A stretch of 35,115 nt of DNA from an uncultured Romboutsia sp. (lineage in GTDB: Bacteria; Bacillota; Clostridia; Peptostreptococcales; Peptostreptococcaceae). Position 1 is the first letter of the stretch. Every line of letters starts with the position of its first letter. Location: positions 1 to 35,115 of the forward strand of contig CALFLM010000089.1 in NCBI GenBank assembly GCA_937880075.1, in the 5' to 3' direction. A program made the position numbers and the translations under genes. This document shows, piece after piece, positions 25,476-33,953 of the stretch. The notes under the pieces were generated by a model, which saw only the letters and a program-made list of their open reading frames with translations, had not been told where the DNA came from and did not search any database.

Positions 25476-26325
25476 ACTAAAACCATATATATTATTAGCA
25501 CCTGTAGCTATTATATTAATAAGTATAATGGGATTTGGAATAGCTAATTGTGTAATGCAAAGTTTAGGATATATGCCATATATAGGTGCAGAAAATATTA
25601 GTTTTAGATTTTATAAAGAAGTTATAAGAGATTCTGTATTTTTAGAATCTCTTGTATTTAGTTTAAAAACATCATTTATATCGTCTACAGTATCAGTTTT
25701 TATAGGAGTGCTATTAGCATATTTTTTATCACAAGATAAATTATCTAAAATAAAAGTATCACTATTAAACTTACCTGTTATAATTCCACATATAGTTGTA
25801 GTAATGTTGATGATAACTATATTTTCTCAATCAGGAATAATTTCAAGACTATTATATTCATTAAATATTATAAGTGATTCATCTCAATTCATATCTTTAG
25901 TATCTGATAAAAATGGAATAGGAGTAATACTGGTATATTTATGGAAAGGAATACCATTTACTATTATGACAACTTATAATATTTTAAAAAATATAAGCAG
26001 TAGTTTAGAAAAAGTAGCTATAAATTTAGGTGCTAGTAAGTTGCAATGCTTTAGATATATTATCTTACCATTAGCTTTACCAACAATAATGTCTTCATTT
26101 ATAATTTTGTTTGCTTTTTCTTTTGGTTCATTTGAAGTCCCATTTTTAATAGGTCCAACAACACCTAAAGCACTTTCTGTTAGTGCATATACAAGTTATA
26201 TAAGTTCAGACTTATCTCAAAGGTCATATGCTATGGTTATAAATGTTATATTATCTAGTTTAAGTTTTATACTTCTTATTATGTATAATAAAATTTTAGA
26301 TAAGATAAATAAATATAAAATTTAG
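25465..26325 (+). CDS. ABC transporter permease 1 (YnjC N-half-like)
   Basis: The 286-residue permease has about six membrane helices. The EAA loop (KVAINLGASKLQCFRYIILP) contacts the ATPase. The start overlaps the substrate-binding gene by 11 bases, with GAGG upstream. In E. coli, YnjC is a single long permease of about 510 residues; here permease 1 and 2 (286 and 263 residues) would together equal it. Confidence 0.88.
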   Translation: MKSKLKPYILLAPVAIILISIMGFGIANCVMQSLGYMPYIGAENISFRFYKEVIRDSVFLESLVFSLKTSFISSTVSVFIGVLLAYFLSQDKLSKIKVSLLNLPVIIPHIVVVMLMITIFSQSGIISRLLYSLNIISDSSQFISLVSDKNGIGVILVYLWKGIPFTIMTTYNILKNISSSLEKVAINLGASKLQCFRYIILPLALPTIMSSFIILFAFSFGSFEVPFLIGPTTPKALSVSAYTSYISSDLSQRSYAMVINVILSSLSFILLIMYNKILDKINKYKI

Positions 26326-26339
26326 GAGGAGATATTAAA

Positions 26340-27131
26340 GTGAATTTAAAGAAAATAATAATAGAATTGGCTATTATAGCTTTTATATTTCCTCTAATAA
26401 TATTGGGGATTTGGAGTGTAACAGGTTCTTGGATATACCCAAGCCTTTTACCTCAAAGTTACTCATTAAGAGGATTTCAGTATATATTAAGTTTAGACAA
26501 TATAGCTATATTAATAAATAGCATAGTACTATCAATTTTAGTTGTATTTATTACAATAGTTATTAGTATTCCAGCAGCTAAGGCACTATCTTTATATAAT
26601 TTTAAAGGAAAGAAATTCTTTGAATTATTAGTATTATCACCAGTAATAATACCTATAATATCAATAGCAATGGGGGTACATATTTTTTTTATAAAGATAA
26701 AATTAGCAAATACATATCTAGGTGTAGTAATTATAAATATATTACCTTGTATACCTTATGCTGTAAGAATCATAGGTGATGTATATAAGTTAGTTGGAGA
26801 TAAGTTAGAAATACAAGCAAAAATGCTTGGAGCAAGTAACATAAATGCATTTAGATATGTTACACTACCTTTGTTATTACCTGGTATACTAGGAGCATCA
26901 AGTATGTGTTTTATAATAGTATTTAGTCAATATTTTTTAACCATGCTTATCGGAGGAGGAAGTATAATTACGTATCCTATGATTATGTTTCCATATATAC
27001 AAAGTGGAGATAGAGTTATAGGAGCTATGTATAGCATAGTATTCTTAGTTGTAAGTATAATAGTTTTAATATTAATTGAGAAAAAGATAAAATTATATTA
27101 CAAAAATAGTACTAACTTTTTTGAAATATAA
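26340..27131 (+). CDS. ABC transporter permease 2 (YnjC C-half-like)
   Basis: The 263-residue permease has about six membrane helices and an EAA loop (EIQAKMLGASNINAFRYVTL). The start is GTG at 26340, with AGGAGGAG 8 bases before, and it follows permease 1 by 14 bases. It forms the second half of the heterodimeric channel. Confidence 0.88.
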   Translation: MNLKKIIIELAIIAFIFPLIILGIWSVTGSWIYPSLLPQSYSLRGFQYILSLDNIAILINSIVLSILVVFITIVISIPAAKALSLYNFKGKKFFELLVLSPVIIPIISIAMGVHIFFIKIKLANTYLGVVIINILPCIPYAVRIIGDVYKLVGDKLEIQAKMLGASNINAFRYVTLPLLLPGILGASSMCFIIVFSQYFLTMLIGGGSIITYPMIMFPYIQSGDRVIGAMYSIVFLVVSIIVLILIEKKIKLYYKNSTNFFEI

Positions 27132-27151
27132 GAAATTAAGGAGAAATAGAT

Positions 27152-28177
27152 ATGTCATCAGTTAAACTTGTTAATATAACTAAAAGTTTTGATGAAAAGA
27201 TTGTATTAGAAAATATAAATATAGATATAAAAGATGGAGAATTAGTATCATTACTAGGAGTATCTGGATGTGGAAAAAGTACAACACTACAATTAATAGC
27301 AGGAATTATTAATCCAGATAGTGGAGATATAATTTTTAATGATAAATCAGTACTAAATATACCAACAGGAAAAAGAGATGCAGTAATAGTATTTCAAGAC
27401 TATTTATTATTTCCGCACATGAGTGTATATGAAAATATTGAATTTGGTTTAAAAATGAAAAATATAAATAAGAAGATTAGAAAAGATAAAGTTAACGAGT
27501 TAATAAAACTTGTAAAATTAAATGGCTATGAAAATAAATATCCATTTGAATTATCTGGTGGACAAAAACAAAGGGTTACTATAGCAAGAACGCTAGCAAT
27601 AAATCCAAAGGTATTATTATTAGACGAGCCTTTTTCAAATTTAGATATAAACTTAAGAAATGAAATGAGGGAGTTTGTTTTAAATTTACAGAAGAAGTTA
27701 AATATAACTACCATACTTGTTACTCATGATAAAGAAGAAGCACTTATAATGAGCGATAAAATAGCTGTTATGGTAGATGGTAAAATAGAGCAGTTTGATA
27801 AGCCTACAATATTATATCAAAAGCCTAGCACTAAATCAGTTGCTAATATATTTGGTGAAAGAAATTATATAAAAGGAAAAATAGAAAATGAAGTATTTAA
27901 AAGTAATATATTATATATAGATGCAAAGGGTTATAATGATTTAGATGTTGTTGAAGCGATGATTCCTAAAGAATGCATAAAATTATACAGTTCAAATTAT
28001 AATGATGGTATAGATGGATATATACAAAGAAAGCAGTATGCAGGAGATAAAACTTTTTATGATATTAATATAAATGGAGAATTATTAAAATGTATATCTG
28101 TATCTAATGAATATAATCAGGGAGATTGTGTAAAAATATGTATTGATAGAAAGAATATAGTATTTTTCCAACTATAA
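27152..28177 (+). CDS. ABC transporter ATP-binding protein (YnjD-like)
   Basis: The 341-residue ATPase has Walker A LLGVSGCGKSTT, a Q-loop VFQDYLLFPHMS, signature LSGGQKQRVTIARTLA, Walker B VLLLDEPFSNLD and the H-loop VTHDKEEAL. A C-terminal extension of about 100 residues (from about 240) is consistent with a TOBE-type regulatory domain. It is the last gene of the cluster. AAGGAG precedes the ATG. Confidence 0.92.
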   Translation: MSSVKLVNITKSFDEKIVLENINIDIKDGELVSLLGVSGCGKSTTLQLIAGIINPDSGDIIFNDKSVLNIPTGKRDAVIVFQDYLLFPHMSVYENIEFGLKMKNINKKIRKDKVNELIKLVKLNGYENKYPFELSGGQKQRVTIARTLAINPKVLLLDEPFSNLDINLRNEMREFVLNLQKKLNITTILVTHDKEEALIMSDKIAVMVDGKIEQFDKPTILYQKPSTKSVANIFGERNYIKGKIENEVFKSNILYIDAKGYNDLDVVEAMIPKECIKLYSSNYNDGIDGYIQRKQYAGDKTFYDININGELLKCISVSNEYNQGDCVKICIDRKNIVFFQL

Positions 28178-28497
28178 AAAATGTATATAATAAAAAGTCA
28201 TTATGTATAAATTAGATGATATAATTAAAATTTAATTATATATATAGAGAGAAATTTATGGTACTATATTATATGTAGTTATAATTTATGGGATATAACA
28301 GTTGTGAAAATAGTATTAAAATTTATTAGACTGTTTAGAGGGTTACTTATATGCTTATTATTTAGTATATAAAAATACTTTGGAAATAGAATGTATTTAA
28401 ATTAAGATCAGGAGAAATATATATATTAACTGAGTGAATTTTATATATTTTTTTGGATAACTTAAATCTATATAACTAAATATGTGGAGGACGTAAT
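28178..28497 (+). other. 320-bp gene-free leader region of the YfcC gene
   Basis: No coding frame and no recognisable riboswitch is seen. A perfect 11-bp AT-only inverted repeat, ATATAATTAAA with TTTAATTATAT (28219-28229 and 28231-28241), is the one notable palindrome. It could be a protein-binding site or a weak stem. No strong promoter pair with 17-base spacing was found, and no clear terminator of the ABC operon. Confidence 0.4.
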
Positions 28498-29892
28498 ATG
28501 AAGAAAAAAGGTTTTAAGTTACCGACAGCATATAGCATATTATTAATTATTACGATTGTAATAGCTATAATAACTCAGTTTTTACCTGGAGTGAAACCTG
28601 CAAAACTTTCAGATGTTATAATGGCACCTATAAATGGATTAAAAGATGCTATAGATATATCTTTATATGTACTTTTAATGGGTGGATTCTTAGGTGTTGT
28701 AACAAAAACCGGGGCTCTTGATGCAGGGATAGGAGCAGTTGTTAAAAAGCTAAATGGGAAAGAGTTGTTACTAATACCTATACTTATGTTTATATTCTCC
28801 CTAGGTGGTACTAGTTACGGTATGTCAGAGGAGACACTAGCATTTTATGCATTAGTTACAGTAACAATGATGGCTGCAGGATTTGATTCATTAACAGCAG
28901 TAGCAACGATAGCTTTAGGAGCTGGTAGTGGAGTTTTAGGTTCTACAGTAAATCCTTTTTTAGTATCTACAAGTATAGATTCTTTAAAAGGAGTTGGAAT
29001 AGTAGCTAATCAAGCTGTAGTTATAGGAATTGGTGTAGCATTATGGCTATCATCATTACTTATATCTATATTTTTTGTAATGAATTATGCTAAAAAAGTT
29101 AAAAATGATAAAGAAGCTTCAATTTTATCTCAAAGAGAATATGAGAATGCAAAAGAAGCATTTATGGATAATAATGAAGAAATAATAGAGTTTACTCCTA
29201 AAAGGAAAGTTGTAGTATGGCTATTTGCCATATCTTTTATAGTTATGATACTAGGAGTAATACCTTGGGAGAGATTTGGAATAACTATATTTAAAGGAAC
29301 TTCATTTTTAACAGGAGAACCTCTTGGTAATTGGTGGTTCTCAGAGCTTGCTATTTGGTTTACATTAATGGCGATTATAATAGGTATAGCTTATGGATTT
29401 AATGAAAAGGAAATAGTATCAGCAATAATAGATGGTGCAGCTGAAATGGTTGGCGTAGCGCTTATAATAGGTATATCAAGAGGTGTATCATTTATTATGT
29501 CAGCAACTAATCTAGATGTATATGTATTAAATAAAGCATCTACAGCGCTTACTGGAATGTCTCCTATACTATTTACTAATATGGCATTTTTAATATACAT
29601 AACACTATCATTTTTAATTCCATCAACTTCAGGACTTGCAAGTTTATCAATGCCAATATTTGGGCCTCTTGCTCAAACCTTAGGATTTGCCCCTGAAATA
29701 GTTGTATCTATATTAAGTGCAGGTAGTGGTCTTGTAAATTTAATAACACCAACATCTGGAGTGATTATGGGTGGACTAGCTATTTCAAAGGTTGAATATA
29801 CTACATGGGTAAGATTTGTAACTAAAATAGTTGTATGTATATATATATCTTCAGCTATCATACTATCAATTGGCATGATGCTTATAAAATAG
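28498..29892 (+). CDS. YfcC/DcuC-family transporter
   Basis: The 464-residue protein has about 11-12 membrane helices. Family sequence blocks are ALDAGIGAVVKKLNGKELLL, SLGGTSYGMSEETLAFYAL, GAGSGVLGSTVNPFLVS and STSGLASLSMPIFGPLAQ. YfcC relatives are annotated as C4-dicarboxylate or basic amino-acid carriers. The substrate is not certain here, since no arginine or dicarboxylate genes adjoin. GGAGG precedes the ATG; it is transcribed as a single gene ending in a strong terminator. Confidence 0.88.
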   Translation: MKKKGFKLPTAYSILLIITIVIAIITQFLPGVKPAKLSDVIMAPINGLKDAIDISLYVLLMGGFLGVVTKTGALDAGIGAVVKKLNGKELLLIPILMFIFSLGGTSYGMSEETLAFYALVTVTMMAAGFDSLTAVATIALGAGSGVLGSTVNPFLVSTSIDSLKGVGIVANQAVVIGIGVALWLSSLLISIFFVMNYAKKVKNDKEASILSQREYENAKEAFMDNNEEIIEFTPKRKVVVWLFAISFIVMILGVIPWERFGITIFKGTSFLTGEPLGNWWFSELAIWFTLMAIIIGIAYGFNEKEIVSAIIDGAAEMVGVALIIGISRGVSFIMSATNLDVYVLNKASTALTGMSPILFTNMAFLIYITLSFLIPSTSGLASLSMPIFGPLAQTLGFAPEIVVSILSAGSGLVNLITPTSGVIMGGLAISKVEYTTWVRFVTKIVVCIYISSAIILSIGMMLIK

Positions 29893-29941
29893 TAGAGCAA
29901 TCTTTTATTGTTTATATAAAAAAGAGTCTTTTTAATAAAAG

Positions 29942-29960
29942 CTTATTAAATTTTAATAAG
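29942..29960. repeat. Small palindrome after the YfcC gene
   Basis: CTTATTAAA (29942-29950) and TTTAATAAG (29952-29960) form a 9-bp stem with a one-base centre. No clear function; it lies before the main terminator. Confidence 0.35.
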
Positions 29961-29976
29961 TTATAGTAAAAATAAC

Positions 29977-30021
29977 AAAAACACCTAAAAATTTTAATCA
30001 AAAAAATTTTTAGGTGTTTTT
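29977..30021. terminator. Bidirectional terminator between the YfcC gene and the leftward cluster
   Basis: Perfect 19-bp arms (29977-29995 and 30003-30021) enclose a 7-base loop. The stem ends in A-runs on the left and T-runs on the right, so it ends both converging transcripts. Confidence 0.88.
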
Positions 30022-30043
30022 TCTATATATTTTTTATAAAAAC

Positions 30044-30226
30044 CTATTGATTTTTAGGCGGATTTTTCTGAGGATATGCATTTTTACTATTTATAACTCT
30101 AAAATTTAATATATCTGTGGTTTCACTGTCAGTACTTTCATTAACTTTTATATTATCAAATATTTCACGGTATTGATCATCATGATTATTTAGAAAGATT
30201 AACTCATCATTAGTTTTCTTTTTCAT
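30044..30226 (-). CDS. Small hydrophilic hypothetical protein, 60 residues
   Basis: The product starts MKKKTNDELIFLNNHDDQYR and is charged throughout with a proline/lysine-rich end (PQKNPPKNQ). A near-perfect AAAGGAG lies 8 bases before the ATG, and the terminator at 29977-30021 follows, which supports a real gene. No family is recognised. Confidence 0.6.
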   Translation of the reverse strand: MKKKTNDELIFLNNHDDQYREIFDNIKVNESTDSETTDILNFRVINSKNAYPQKNPPKNQ

Positions 30227-30321
30227 AATAAATCTCCTTTATAATGTGTTATATAAAATAGTATCTGTTAAAACTAATTTTATATGTATATCAAGTATAA
30301 ATTTAGGTTACTATATTTTAT

Positions 30322-30666
30322 TTACTTAGATTCATATTTCAAAGTATAACCATTTGTAGTTTTTATAATAGTTCCATTATTTAATAATTTACCTATAATT
30401 ATCTTAGCTAAATGAGATGGCTCTTTAATAATTAATTTGTGTTTACTATAAAATAGAGAAGATTTAACATTAGCAAGTTCATTTTCTATATCTTTTCTAG
30501 ATAAAGTTTTATTTTGTTTAAAAGATTTAATAACAATTTTTTCACTTTTTTTATAAAGGCTATCTAACAATTCTTTTTCCTTACTTTGTTCTTTTTTCAT
30601 ACCCCATATGTATATTATGACAGTAGCAATAGCAAATAAAAGTATGTAAAATAGAGAGCTTAACAT
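30322..30666 (-). CDS. Small membrane-anchored hypothetical protein
   Basis: The 114-residue protein has a single N-terminal membrane helix (about residues 3-22) and a basic, helical cytoplasmic part. Its end (AKIIIGKLLNNGTIIKTTNGYTLK) looks like a winged-helix fold, but this is a weak inference. AGGAGG lies inside the end of the PqqD-like gene and the start is one base after its stop. The two are thus translated from one transcript. Confidence 0.7.
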   Translation of the reverse strand: MLSSLFYILLFAIATVIIYIWGMKKEQSKEKELLDSLYKKSEKIVIKSFKQNKTLSRKDIENELANVKSSLFYSKHKLIIKEPSHLAKIIIGKLLNNGTIIKTTNGYTLKYESK

Positions 30667-30667
30667 C

Positions 30668-31018
30668 TTACTTGCCTCCTTTTTTAAACTTTACAAATCT
30701 ATTACTTTCAAGTATTGTGATAAATTCAATTAATCTTTCAATTAAAGGTTCAGCATCATCTCCAAAGTGTCTTTTAATATCTTTAGATAGTTCGTAGACT
30801 GATTTATTATCATTTATACACTTCCACACAAAGCTTCCATGCATATCAAGTTTTATATAGCTTTTATGAGGAACTTTAAAAGTTTTTTGAGCTATCTTAT
30901 CAAATAAACTATTTCGAGTGATTTCTAAAGTAATAATACCAAAGCTATCTTCAAGGCATTTTATATCTTTATTTTTTATAGGAATAAAATCTAAATAATT
31001 TTTAACTTTCTTACTCAT
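30668..31018 (-). CDS. PqqD-family protein
   Basis: PqqD proteins are peptide-binding chaperones (RRE fold) that present precursor peptides to radical SAM enzymes. The 116-residue protein has the family core, YIKLDMHGSFVWKCINDN and SVYELSKDIKRHFGDDAEPLIER, preceded by an added N-terminal block. The frame extends to a TTG at 31030, but GGAGGG overlaps that codon. The ATG at 31018, four bases after it, is the better start. No radical SAM enzyme or precursor peptide is nearby. It follows the OPT transporter, separated by a terminator. Confidence 0.82.
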   Translation of the reverse strand: MSKKVKNYLDFIPIKNKDIKCLEDSFGIITLEITRNSLFDKIAQKTFKVPHKSYIKLDMHGSFVWKCINDNKSVYELSKDIKRHFGDDAEPLIERLIEFITILESNRFVKFKKGGK

Positions 31019-31035
31019 AAAACCCTCCAAGAGAT

Positions 31036-31073
31036 AAAAATTAAGGGAGTGTATTTTAAGACAACTCCCTTAA
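31036..31073 (-). terminator. Terminator or attenuator after the OPT transporter gene
   Basis: On the minus strand TTAAGGGAGT pairs with ACTCCCTTAA (31064-31073 and 31041-31050), followed by five T (31036-31040). It lies between the OPT gene and the PqqD-like gene, so expression of the latter needs read-through or its own promoter. Confidence 0.75.
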
Positions 31074-31089
31074 TTAACTATATTATTTA

Positions 31090-33006
31090 TTAACTAGCTT
31101 TATTCTTATCTTTATACCAAATAGTGAACTTAAATAAAGTAAGTATTAATAATGCAAAGAATATTATAGAACCTATTTGACCTAGGTTAATAAAACCAGA
31201 TAAGTTTATAATGTCTGCTAGAGAGCTTTCTCCAATTTTTATAACTGCGAATATAGCAAGTAATACACCTACTAAACCTTCACCTGCTATAAGACCTGAA
31301 GTATATAAAATTCCTCTATCAATTTGTTCTTTTTTAACTTTTTCAGATACATTTTTTCTATTTTCAAGGAATAATCTTATAACTCCACCAAACATTATAC
31401 CAGCGCTTAAGTGGATTGGAAGATATAGACCAACTGCAAATGGAAGTACAGGTATACCTATTATCTCAACAGCTATAGCAATACCAGCACCTGCAAATAT
31501 TAATGGCCAAGGAAGATTTCCTTCCATAACACCTTCAACAACTAACTTCATAAGTGTAGCTTGAGGAGCAGGTATATCTTTTGAACCAAATCCCCAGGCA
31601 GCATTTAAAAGGTATAAAACTGCACCTATAGTTAAAGCAGCTACCAAAACTCCTATAAGTTCTCCTAATTGTTGCTTTCTAGGAGTAGCACCAACAATAT
31701 AACCCGTTTTTAAGTCTTGAGAAGTATCTCCTGCAATTGCAGCTATTATACATATAACAGAACCTATTGCTATAGAACCCATCATACCATCTTGGCCAAC
31801 CATACCAGTTGATTTTAAAGCTAATGTACTTATTAATAAAGTAGCTATAGCCATACCAGAAACTGGGTTATTACTACTACCAACTAAACCAACAAGTCTT
31901 GAAGAAACTGTTGAAAAGAAGAAACCAAATATAGCTATTAAAAGAGCACCAACAAAATTAACTGGAATAGAAGGTATTAGCCATATAGCAATAACTACAG
32001 TTAATGAACCTAATAAAACAACTTTCATAGACATATCTTGATCAGTTCTTAATGTGGAGTTAGATTTATCAATATTAGAATAATCTTTCATTGCTTTAGC
32101 AAAAGTATTAACTATTAAAGGAAGAGATTTAATTAAACTTATTATACCGCCACACGCAACAGCACCTGCACCGATATATCTTATATAGTTATCCCAAATT
32201 CCCCAAAAATCTAATTCACTTATAGGAACAGTTCCAGGATAAAGTATTGTATCTGCTCCAAATAGTCCAAATAATGGTATTAAAGCTATCCAACCAACTA
32301 GAGCACCTGAAAACATATAGCTCGATATTTTATATCCACATATATAACCAACACCAAGTAGTGCTGGAAGAACATCTATACCAAATGCAGCATTGGAATA
32401 TCCTGGTATGTCCCATTCTATTTCACTCGGGAATAATTTAAGACCATCAGCTATAAATTTGTAAACTGCTGCAATTCCAAGACCAGCAAAAACTACAGAA
32501 GCTTTAGAGCCACCCTCTTCACCAGCAAGCAAAACCTCAGCACAAGCTGTTCCTTCTGGGTATGGAAGTACTCCATGTTCTTTAACTATAAGTGCTTTTC
32601 TTAGAGGTATCATAAATAATACTCCAAGTAAGCCACCACATAAAGCTATAAGTGCAATTTTTAATAAACTAGGACTTCCAATTCCCCAATCTTTCATCCA
32701 TATAAACATTGCAGGTAATGTAAATATAGCGCCTGCAGCTAATGATTCACCAGCTGAACCTATAGTTTGAACTAAGTTGTTTTCAAGTATAGAGTCTCTT
32801 TTTAATATAACCCTTAAAACACCCATTGATATAACTGCTGCAGGGATAGATGCACTAACTGTCATCCCAACCCTAAGGCCTAAGTAGGCATTAGCGGCAC
32901 CAAATATAACTGCTAACAAACATCCTAAAATTATAGATGTAGCTGTAAACTCAGGAACTATTTTATTAGAGGGTATAAAGGGTTTGAACTCTTTTTGATT
33001 ATCCAT
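31090..33006 (-). CDS. OPT-family oligopeptide transporter
   Basis: OPT transporters take up small peptides or metal-chelate complexes with protons. The 638-residue protein has about 14-16 membrane helices. Family blocks include GAANAYLGLRVGMTVSASIP, GVLPYPEGTACAEVLLAGEE and GQDGMMGSIAIGS. An AGGAGG lies 7 bases before the ATG at 33006. A terminator follows, then the PqqD-like gene, a small membrane protein and a 60-residue protein, all leftward. Substrate is unknown. Confidence 0.93.
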   Translation of the reverse strand: MDNQKEFKPFIPSNKIVPEFTATSIILGCLLAVIFGAANAYLGLRVGMTVSASIPAAVISMGVLRVILKRDSILENNLVQTIGSAGESLAAGAIFTLPAMFIWMKDWGIGSPSLLKIALIALCGGLLGVLFMIPLRKALIVKEHGVLPYPEGTACAEVLLAGEEGGSKASVVFAGLGIAAVYKFIADGLKLFPSEIEWDIPGYSNAAFGIDVLPALLGVGYICGYKISSYMFSGALVGWIALIPLFGLFGADTILYPGTVPISELDFWGIWDNYIRYIGAGAVACGGIISLIKSLPLIVNTFAKAMKDYSNIDKSNSTLRTDQDMSMKVVLLGSLTVVIAIWLIPSIPVNFVGALLIAIFGFFFSTVSSRLVGLVGSSNNPVSGMAIATLLISTLALKSTGMVGQDGMMGSIAIGSVICIIAAIAGDTSQDLKTGYIVGATPRKQQLGELIGVLVAALTIGAVLYLLNAAWGFGSKDIPAPQATLMKLVVEGVMEGNLPWPLIFAGAGIAIAVEIIGIPVLPFAVGLYLPIHLSAGIMFGGVIRLFLENRKNVSEKVKKEQIDRGILYTSGLIAGEGLVGVLLAIFAVIKIGESSLADIINLSGFINLGQIGSIIFFALLILTLFKFTIWYKDKNKAS

Positions 33007-33228
33007 AATAGAACCTCCTTTTAATATTTGTATAATTTTGTTATGTAGGATTAGATAATTAATTGTATGTTTGCTAAATTATATATATACATAAAGGGCT
33101 AGTACTTATTTTAAGGCAATAAAAATAAATTTTTATATATTATAAACAGGGAAAATACTATGAAAATAATAAAAATAGTTATATAAATTACTAAAAGATA
33201 CTGTATATACAAAAATAAAGGATATTTT
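33007..33228 (-). other. Leader region upstream of the OPT gene
   Basis: No gene, riboswitch or clear promoter pair was seen on either strand. TTGCCT near 33110 on the minus strand has no matching -10 at 17 bases. Confidence 0.3.
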
Positions 33229-33711
33229 ATGTATTATCGTAGAGAAAAGGAAATACTAATGACGATATTAATTAAGAAAAAATACATATTTCGTCTTAAA
33301 ATTTCATAAAAATATCATTACCATCATAAAATAAAAATTTATGCTAAAAGCATTGGAATAACTAGATTTAAAGATTTCCTGGGTAATGATATTTCCTTAG
33401 AAATATTTAATAAAAATATACAAATGATTTAATAAAAAGTATATATACATTAAGCTAGAACGATATAAAAATACATATAGGTGAAAATATTATTTATATG
33501 GGATAAAATTTATTAAAGGATAATAGTAATTGAAATATTAAAAAGATTTAAGAATAATTTATGTGGAGATTTTAATAATGATAAACAGATTCAATATTAA
33601 GAAGATAAAAGAAAAGTAACTAATTCTAAACCTAAATATGTAAATAGAATATTAAATAATAAAATTATAAATTTATCATATGACCTTAATGGATATTTTA
33701 AGAGTAATTAA
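33229..33711 (+). pseudogene. Possible decayed gene with several in-frame stops
   Basis: One plus-strand frame keeps protein-like stretches across 480 bases, broken by stops. An ATG at 33229 after AAAGGAT opens 26 codons. The same frame resumes with IYAKSIGITRFKDFLGNDIS (stop at 33430), then LKRFKNNLCGDFNNDKQIQY (stop at 33598) and KYVNRILNNKIINLSYDLNG (stop at 33709). All pieces share one frame, so point-mutation decay fits, but AT-rich noise could produce similar strings. No family is recognised. Confidence 0.3.
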
Positions 33712-33840
33712 AGTATGTAAGAAATTATATTAATTTTAAAAATAGAATTAATATAATTTCCATACTTACTTTATTTTTTATATACTGAGGTATTATAAAA
33801 TATATATGCTGTGGATAATTTGTAACCTCATAATTGTTTT

Positions 33841-33934
33841 GAGAAACGGATGTATCTGTATCGGGAGGAAAGATATATCGTTGGCGAAATAAAATGTTTT
33901 GCCGACATGTCTCTCGAACAAAGTGAATTTTTTT
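33841..33934 (+). repeat. Dispersed intergenic repeat, copy B
   Basis: This shares ordered blocks with the copy at 3424-3536: CGGATGTATC (33847-33856), GATATATCGTTGGCGA (33872-33887), GCCGACATG, and a 3' end CGAACAAAGTGAATTTTTTT. GATGTATC pairs with GATATATC (one G-U) around a 15-base loop. GGCGAAA and TTTTGCC make a second hairpin. It lies just after the stop of the leftward DUF6873-type gene. Confidence 0.5.
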
Positions 33935-33953
33935 ACAATATAATATTATAAAT

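Noticed and set aside
28178..28497. A riboswitch or T-box leader before the YfcC gene
   Set aside because: No T-box GGTGG-type core, cyclic-di-GMP or other known riboswitch core motif was found by eye.
31211..31564. A 117-codon plus-strand frame inside the OPT transporter gene
   Set aside because: It is a shadow of a well supported membrane protein on the other strand, with no ribosome-binding site or family motif.
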